Of a stretch of DNA of 64,000 bases, positions 59,411 through 64,000 are shown piece by piece; the stretch's first letter is position 1; every line of letters begins with the position of its first letter. This DNA comes from Desulfovermiculus halophilus DSM 18834 (lineage in GTDB: Bacteria; Desulfobacterota; Desulfovibrionia; Desulfovibrionales; Desulfothermaceae): NCBI RefSeq assembly GCF_000620765.1, contig NZ_JIAK01000004.1, forward strand, positions 186,001 through 250,000, given 5' to 3'. A program made the translations under genes and the position numbers. The notes beneath the pieces are model-generated. The model saw only the letters and a program-made list of their open reading frames with translations, was not told the DNA's origin and did no database searches.

Positions 59411-60019
59411 ATGACACTGGATCTCGAGCTCGAATATACCGTCTACACCCTGGGCCAGATCAAGGATTGGGCCAGTCCGCAAATCGTGGTTGCCGGACGC
59501 TCCAATGTGGGCAAATCCAGCCTGATCAACACCCTGGCCGGAAGGAAATCCCTGGCCAAGACCAGCTCCAGCCCGGGCAAGACCAGAAGCATCAATCTGT
59601 ACTGGCTGCCTGAGCTCCACGGCTATCTGGTGGACCTGCCGGGCTACGGCTACGCCAAACGCTCCAAAAAGGAGCGGGACCTGTGGGCTCAGCTGGTGAA
59701 CAGATACTTTGAACGCAACGCCGTGCAGGTCAAAGCGGTGATGATCCTCATCGACAGCCGCCTCAAGCCCCAACAGCTGGACCTGGATCTGGTCAACTCC
59801 TTGAAAGCCCAACAGATTCCCATTCTGCCTGTTTTAACCAAAGTGGACAAGACCAAAATGGGCTGGCGGGCCAAGATCCGGCGCACCTGGCTGGACCTGA
59901 CCGCCGCGTCATTCCAGCCTGTGCTGTTTTCAGCCAAAAACGGGCAGGGGAATACAGAACTCGCCCAATATGTACAGGACCTGCTGCAGGACTCCTCCGG
60001 CGGACCGAACCAAGCCTGA
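59411..60019 (+). CDS. engB: Ribosome-biogenesis GTPase EngB/YsxC
   Basis: A 202-residue GTPase from the ATG at 59411. G1 GRSNVGKSSLIN, G2 SSPGKTRSINLY, G3 VDLPGYGYAKRSKKE, G4 LTKVDKTK and G5 FSAKNGQG are complete. It is needed for large-subunit assembly. Convergent with lptG, 23 bases apart. Confidence 0.96.
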   Translation: MTLDLELEYTVYTLGQIKDWASPQIVVAGRSNVGKSSLINTLAGRKSLAKTSSSPGKTRSINLYWLPELHGYLVDLPGYGYAKRSKKERDLWAQLVNRYFERNAVQVKAVMILIDSRLKPQQLDLDLVNSLKAQQIPILPVLTKVDKTKMGWRAKIRRTWLDLTAASFQPVLFSAKNGQGNTELAQYVQDLLQDSSGGPNQA

Positions 60020-60042
60020 GAGGACAGCGGGCCTGCCCAGGG

Positions 60043-61122
60043 TCAGGTCACTCGGCCCCGGATCTGAATCCCCAACCCGAGAGCAGTCAGACCGCCGATC
60101 AGGAGATTGCCCATCCAGGCCCCGAGCCAGGGCGGCAGCGCGCCGCTTTCGCCCAGGGTGCCTCCCAGGGTATGCATGCTCAGCATGCCGAAGATGATCC
60201 CCAGGCCGCACCCGATGGAGGCAAAAAGATTTTCCCACTTCCGGGTCAAAACCAGGGCCACTGCGGACAGCACCAGAACGGAGGCTGCATAGCTGATCTT
60301 CAGATGCCAGGCCGTGCGCAGCAGTTCCACATTCGCTCCAGAATCCTTGAGGCGTTCAATGTGCGCCCTGAGTTCCCACAGAGACATATCCTCGGGCTCA
60401 TTGTCCTCCTGGGAGACCTGCACGGACTGGAAGCTGAGCTCCAGATCCGGGGAAAGCGTCTCCTCTGTGGAATACGCAAAACTCTGGGGATCCAGGACCT
60501 CCGCTTCCTGCAGCTGCCAGCCCCCATCCCCGGCACGTAAAGCTTCAGCCTGAATCAGCCGGTCTATCTCCGTAAACCCCTGGTCCACAGCGTACAGGGT
60601 GAGCCCGCGAGCCTCCTGCCGTGCGGGCCACACCGCCTCCATGTGCAGGACAGTCTGCCCGCTGCGGAGCCATAGGTCGTTGATCCGCTCCTGTGTCTTC
60701 TCCTCTCTACCGCCCAGGGAGTCCCAGACCGCATCGCTTACCTGCTGTCCCTGAACCCCGAGGCCCTGGGAAAAACCCAGCTGGACCCCGCTCCAGACCA
60801 GCCCGAGCACAAGGACCGTGCACACCAAGCGGAAGTAGGACACCCCTCCTGCTTCCAGAGCTGTCGTCTCCCGGCGCTTGCGCATGCCGGCAATCTGAAT
60901 GACCAAGCTGAGAAAGACCACCGCCGGCAGGATCTCGGAGAGGATGAGGGGAATCTTGGCCCCGAAGTAGACCAGGATCTCCCATGCAGCACCGCCCTTC
61001 TCCAGCATCCGGTCCAAGCGGTCGAAGACATCGACCAGAAGGTATATCCCGGTGCAGGTCAAAAGGCAGATGCCCATGATCAGCATGTTGTTCCACAGGA
61101 GATGGCGGGTAAAGGTCTTCAT
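60043..61122 (-). CDS. lptG: LPS export permease LptG
   Basis: A 359-residue YjgP/YjgQ-family permease with six hydrophobic segments (three at each end) and a periplasmic beta-jellyroll between. FTRHLLWNNMLIMGICLLTC opens it and EILPAVVFLSLVIQIAGMRK is the coupling region. With LptF and LptB it extracts lipopolysaccharide from the inner membrane, so the cell has an LPS outer membrane. Overlaps lptF by ATGA. Confidence 0.92.
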   Translation of the reverse strand: MKTFTRHLLWNNMLIMGICLLTCTGIYLLVDVFDRLDRMLEKGGAAWEILVYFGAKIPLILSEILPAVVFLSLVIQIAGMRKRRETTALEAGGVSYFRLVCTVLVLGLVWSGVQLGFSQGLGVQGQQVSDAVWDSLGGREEKTQERINDLWLRSGQTVLHMEAVWPARQEARGLTLYAVDQGFTEIDRLIQAEALRAGDGGWQLQEAEVLDPQSFAYSTEETLSPDLELSFQSVQVSQEDNEPEDMSLWELRAHIERLKDSGANVELLRTAWHLKISYAASVLVLSAVALVLTRKWENLFASIGCGLGIIFGMLSMHTLGGTLGESGALPPWLGAWMGNLLIGGLTALGLGIQIRGRVT

Positions 61123-62291
61123 CGCCGGAATACCCCCTGCACAGCCGAGAAGATCCGCTTTCCCGCCGGTGTCCCCCGTTCGTGCAGGGCCTGCCTGAAC
61201 AGCCCGGCGGACAGGGCCAGGAACAGGACATTCGGAGACCAGGCCCCGACCGCCGGAGGGACCATGCCCAGCTGCCCCAGGCTGATGCCCAGAGAAAAAA
61301 CGGCATAATAGGCCAGAAAGACGCCGACAATCAAGATCGCCCCGTATTGGCGCTTGAGCTCGTCCAGTATCCAGCCCAGGGGCAGAGCCACAAGCCCGAG
61401 AACAATGCAGGCAGCCGGAAGAACCAGCCGCTTGTGCCGCTCCACCTGCACGCTGCGCAAGAACTCCTCCCCCTTGTCCGGTCGCCTCTCAGGGCTCTGT
61501 GCCGCTTTGTTCAGCTCCGGCCAGGACATGTATCTGGGCTGGTCCTGCTCCACATCGACGTTCTGCAGCAGTCGACTCAGATCCAGGGAGACCCTGTACG
61601 AGGAGAAGGAGAGCACATCCATGCTGCCCTGCTCCACCCGGAACATGCGTCCGTCGGTGAGGATGAAGTATATCTTGCCTTGGGCGTGATCCGTCGCGAC
61701 CCGGCCCTTGGGGGCCACGATATTCACCCCGTCCTTTGTATGGGTCATATCATGGATGAAGATTCCGGCTATTTCTCCGGTTTCCCGGTTCACATTCTGG
61801 GCGTAGACCACGAGTCCGGGAAAATCGCGATTGAACACCCCGGGACGCAAGGAAAGCTGGGCCTTGTTCCGGGCCAGATCCAGGAGCTTGTGCTGAAACT
61901 GCTCCATGCCCCAGGAAACGCCGAAGAAGGACACCCACAGGGTCAGGCCGGCGCACAGCACAAGAAACAGGCTGGGAGCAGGCAGGATCTGGGACAAAGA
62001 GATGCCTCCGGCCCGAAGGGCCATGAGCTCTCTGTCCCCGCTCATGCGCTGGAAGGTCAGAAATGTGCTGATCATCCCGGCGATGGGGATGAGCAGCATG
62101 AGAAAAAAGGGGGCGAGATAGACGAACAGGGCACCGATATCCAGGATGGAGAGGTCCATGTTCACCAGGACCTCTCTGAGCCTGAGCATCTTGCCCACCA
62201 GCAAAAGGGTGATGAAGACAGCCAGACACAGGGCCCCGATGCTGATCAGCTCCCGCACATTTTCTACATATAGGCGTTTGACGACTCTCAA
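61119..62291 (-). CDS. lptF: LPS export permease LptF
   Basis: A 390-residue YjgP/YjgQ-family permease, partner of LptG. Opens VVKRLYVENVRELISIGALC, with GMISTFLTFQRMSGDRELMA in the coupling helix region and LYKRQ-type DELKRQYGAILIVGVFLAYY near the end. The start is a TTG at 62291 with GAGG eight bases upstream; no in-frame ATG fits. A 58-residue protein gene precedes it on the same strand. Confidence 0.9.
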   Translation of the reverse strand: MRVVKRLYVENVRELISIGALCLAVFITLLLVGKMLRLREVLVNMDLSILDIGALFVYLAPFFLMLLIPIAGMISTFLTFQRMSGDRELMALRAGGISLSQILPAPSLFLVLCAGLTLWVSFFGVSWGMEQFQHKLLDLARNKAQLSLRPGVFNRDFPGLVVYAQNVNRETGEIAGIFIHDMTHTKDGVNIVAPKGRVATDHAQGKIYFILTDGRMFRVEQGSMDVLSFSSYRVSLDLSRLLQNVDVEQDQPRYMSWPELNKAAQSPERRPDKGEEFLRSVQVERHKRLVLPAACIVLGLVALPLGWILDELKRQYGAILIVGVFLAYYAVFSLGISLGQLGMVPPAVGAWSPNVLFLALSAGLFRQALHERGTPAGKRIFSAVQGVFRR

Positions 62292-62351
62292 TCCCGATGC
62301 CTCTTCATTTTGCTCCTCGGGCCCTCAAATATCCGGCCGCCAGAAAGGGGT

Positions 62352-62528
62352 TCACGAATCCTGATCAGCCAGCAGGCGATAGAGATAGTCCTCCTGCTTG
62401 GGATCCAGATTGAAGGTAAAGACCGCGTCCCGCACGGCCTTCTTCCGGTCCTCGCCCTGGGCCACCCGGTCGCTGACCCGCTGCAGGGCGTCGCGGACCT
62501 TCTTGTCTTTGGGAATAATCGTGGACAT
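62352..62528 (-). CDS. Small conserved-looking protein upstream of lptF
   Basis: A 58-residue frame with a near-perfect GAGGAGG eight bases before the ATG at 62528. The sequence begins MSTIIPKDKKVRDALQRVSD and ends NLDPKQEDYLYRLLADQDS: charged, helical, no membrane segment and no Cys. Codon use is like the neighbouring genes. It lies 60 bases ahead of lptF in the same direction. I do not recognise a family. It would be missed by minimum-length filters. Confidence 0.75.
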   Translation of the reverse strand: MSTIIPKDKKVRDALQRVSDRVAQGEDRKKAVRDAVFTFNLDPKQEDYLYRLLADQDS

Positions 62529-62683
62529 CTGCTCTGCCTCCTCGCATGGTCGTTGAATCTCATCCGGTCTCTCCGGGCAAACTGTCCCGGGACTCTACCT
62601 GAGGCCCACCCAGCTTGCAACTTTGGACCCGATCAAGTACCCCTGTTCCTCGGCACCGAAAACCCGCACCCAGGGGAACCTGC

Positions 62684-63472
62684 ATGCACGACTATGTGAT
62701 CGCTGTGATCATGGGGATAGTGGAAGGGCTCACCGAGTTTCTGCCGGTATCCTCCACCGGCCATCTGATACTTACCGGACACGCCCTTGGTTTTACCGGG
62801 CCGGCCGCTGAAATGTTTGAGGTGGTCATTCAGCTGGGGGCCATCCTGGCTGTTGTGGTCATGTACCGCAGCCGCTTCGCTGCTCTGGTCCGCCCTGATC
62901 CGAACCTGGCCTTTTCCGGACCCCGGGGGCTGTATCTCCTGTTTTTGACCTGTCTGCCCGCCTCGGTCCTGGGCCTGGCCACCAGTGACCTGATCAAGGA
63001 ATACCTGTTCAACCCCCAGACCGTGGCCTGGGCCTTGGCTGTCGGGGCCCTGGCCATCCTGGCGGTGGAGCGCATGCCCCGCAGCAATAGATACTCTTCT
63101 TTGGACCAGATCACTCCCTGGCTGGCCCTGGGCGTGGGCATCTTTCAGTGCCTGTCCCTGTGGCCCGGGTTCTCCAGATCAGCGGCCACCATCATGGGCG
63201 GAATGCTCCTGGGCGCTCAGCGCAGACTGGCCGCGGAGTACTCCTTTGTGGCCGCTGTGCCCATCATGTTCGCCGCCACCGGCTATGATCTGGCCCGGGG
63301 CTGGCATCATCTGGATCCAGGGACTTGGATGACCCTGGGCATCGGCTTTGTGGTCTCCTTTTTCGCCGCCTGGGCTGCGGTCACAAGCTTTATACACCTG
63401 CTCTCCAGGATCACCCTGCGTCCTTTTGCCTGGTACAGGCTGGCCATTGCCCCCCTGATCCTGATTTGGTAA
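62684..63472 (+). CDS. uppP: Undecaprenyl-diphosphatase UppP/BacA
   Basis: A 262-residue membrane phosphatase from the ATG at 62684 (AGGGGA upstream). The two signature motifs are intact: GIVEGLTEFLPVSSTGHLIL near the N-terminus and WPGFSRSAATIMGGMLLG at about 170. It recycles the C55 lipid carrier for peptidoglycan and other envelope polymers. Divergent from the small lptF-linked gene. Confidence 0.96.
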   Translation: MHDYVIAVIMGIVEGLTEFLPVSSTGHLILTGHALGFTGPAAEMFEVVIQLGAILAVVVMYRSRFAALVRPDPNLAFSGPRGLYLLFLTCLPASVLGLATSDLIKEYLFNPQTVAWALAVGALAILAVERMPRSNRYSSLDQITPWLALGVGIFQCLSLWPGFSRSAATIMGGMLLGAQRRLAAEYSFVAAVPIMFAATGYDLARGWHHLDPGTWMTLGIGFVVSFFAAWAAVTSFIHLLSRITLRPFAWYRLAIAPLILIW

Positions 63473-63481
63473 GCATCGGAC

Positions 63482-64000
63482 ATGGAGCTTCGCTGTGCAT
63501 CCCGCCTCGGCGTCCTCGCTATCGCCTTCTGCCTGGGGACGTGCGCCCTCCTCTCCTCCTGCACCCTGGTCACCCTTCCCTACGACCTGACCAAGGCCAC
63601 GGTGAAGACCGCCTACACCGCGACCAAGATCACCGGCAAGACAGCCTGGGGCACGGCCAAGATCCTGACCAAGGTGGGCGGGTACACCTTTGAGATCGCC
63701 GCAGCCCCTCTGGACTGGCCCCTGACCCATGACAACATCGAGTCCATCGACGGCTTGTCGCCCAAGGAGGCCATCGCCCAGGGCCGGGTGAAGAACGCTC
63801 CCTACGTGGTTGGCGGACGCCGCTACCACCCCATGTCCGTGGCCAGGGCCCGCACCTACCGGGAGACAGGGGTTGCCTCCTGGTACGGAAACGAGACCCT
63901 GAACCAGCCCGGGGGCCACATGACTGCCAACGGGGAAGCCTTCGATCCCGATCAGCTCACAGCCGCCCACAAGCACCTCCCTTTGCCCTCCTATGTCCGG
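63482..64000 (+). CDS. rlpA: RlpA-like lipoprotein, 3' end outside window
   Basis: An incomplete frame of 173 codons open to the window edge, started at the ATG at 63482. Lipoprotein signal with a lipobox LLSSC (Cys at about 27). A hydrophilic linker follows, then the double-psi beta-barrel start ETGVASWYGNETLNQPGGHM and TANGEAFDPDQLTAAHKHLP, typical of RlpA. RlpA acts on septal peptidoglycan as a lytic transglycosylase or binds denuded glycans. Starts 9 bases after uppP, a likely operon. Confidence 0.88.
   Translation, partial: MELRCASRLGVLAIAFCLGTCALLSSCTLVTLPYDLTKATVKTAYTATKITGKTAWGTAKILTKVGGYTFEIAAAPLDWPLTHDNIESIDGLSPKEAIAQGRVKNAPYVVGGRRYHPMSVARARTYRETGVASWYGNETLNQPGGHMTANGEAFDPDQLTAAHKHLPLPSYVR

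Noticed and set aside
1-64000. rRNA or tRNA genes
   Set aside because: I looked for CCA-ending cloverleaf pieces and conserved rRNA stretches in the gene-free gaps and saw none; a covariance-model scan would be needed to be sure.

Overview
The window looks like chromosome of an anaerobic, GC-rich Desulfobacterota, most likely Desulfovibrionales. The evidence is the gene mix: 2-oxoacid:ferredoxin oxidoreductase, rubrerythrin, MetV/HdrA/MvhD-type redox proteins, two sigma-54 activators with PAS sensors, NifX- and DUF5320-type small proteins, and a DsrE-like protein that appears to need selenocysteine. The genus cannot be fixed from sequence alone.

Layout. 1-5,400 is a degraded accessory patch: a MazF-like toxin whose antitoxin carries a TPR region, an AlbA_2/ATPase gene with a decayed hsdM behind it (part of this block lies between 104-bp direct repeats), and a chimeric methyltransferase/molybdopterin-oxidoreductase frame. 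5,500-24,200 holds redox and stress genes: an Asp-ligand type ferredoxin, a cation antiporter, korAB, rubrerythrin with a Fur/PerR-like box, a UGA-containing DsrE gene and its CxxC paralog on either side of a sigma-54 activator, an IscU-like scaffold, Hsp20, an RRM protein, and a second sigma-54 activator facing a well-formed -24/-12 promoter. 24,200-28,400 is an Rrf2-metV-hdrA-hdrA/mvhD operon. 28,400-47,100 is the phosphate region. 47,100-64,000 is housekeeping: purN, cobA/hemD, valS, mutM, ino1, ftsK, efp, aroQ, engB, lptFG, uppP and the start of an rlpA-like gene.

The most interesting part is 30.8-47.1 kb. A Pho box precedes pstS, and pstS-pstC-pstA-phoB-phoR-pstB-phoU all run on the minus strand. 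They continue in the same direction into an XXXCH-motif protein, a PHP-like protein, an amphi-Trp protein, a PhoU-kinase fusion and a RimK-like ATP-grasp enzyme. A CofD-like gene lies just beyond a PiT/DUF47 phosphate-transport pair. These are components I recall being named the 'GAK system' (ATP-grasp, kinase, CofD-related, XXXCH, amphi-Trp), whose function is unknown to me. Here the set is physically joined to phosphate sensing and uptake, which suggests a phosphate-responsive modification pathway. Related short repeats sit in three gaps of this run, and two GC hairpins may divide its transcripts.

The second notable item is the DsrE-like selenoprotein at 12,187-12,537, which ordinary gene callers would truncate at the UGA.
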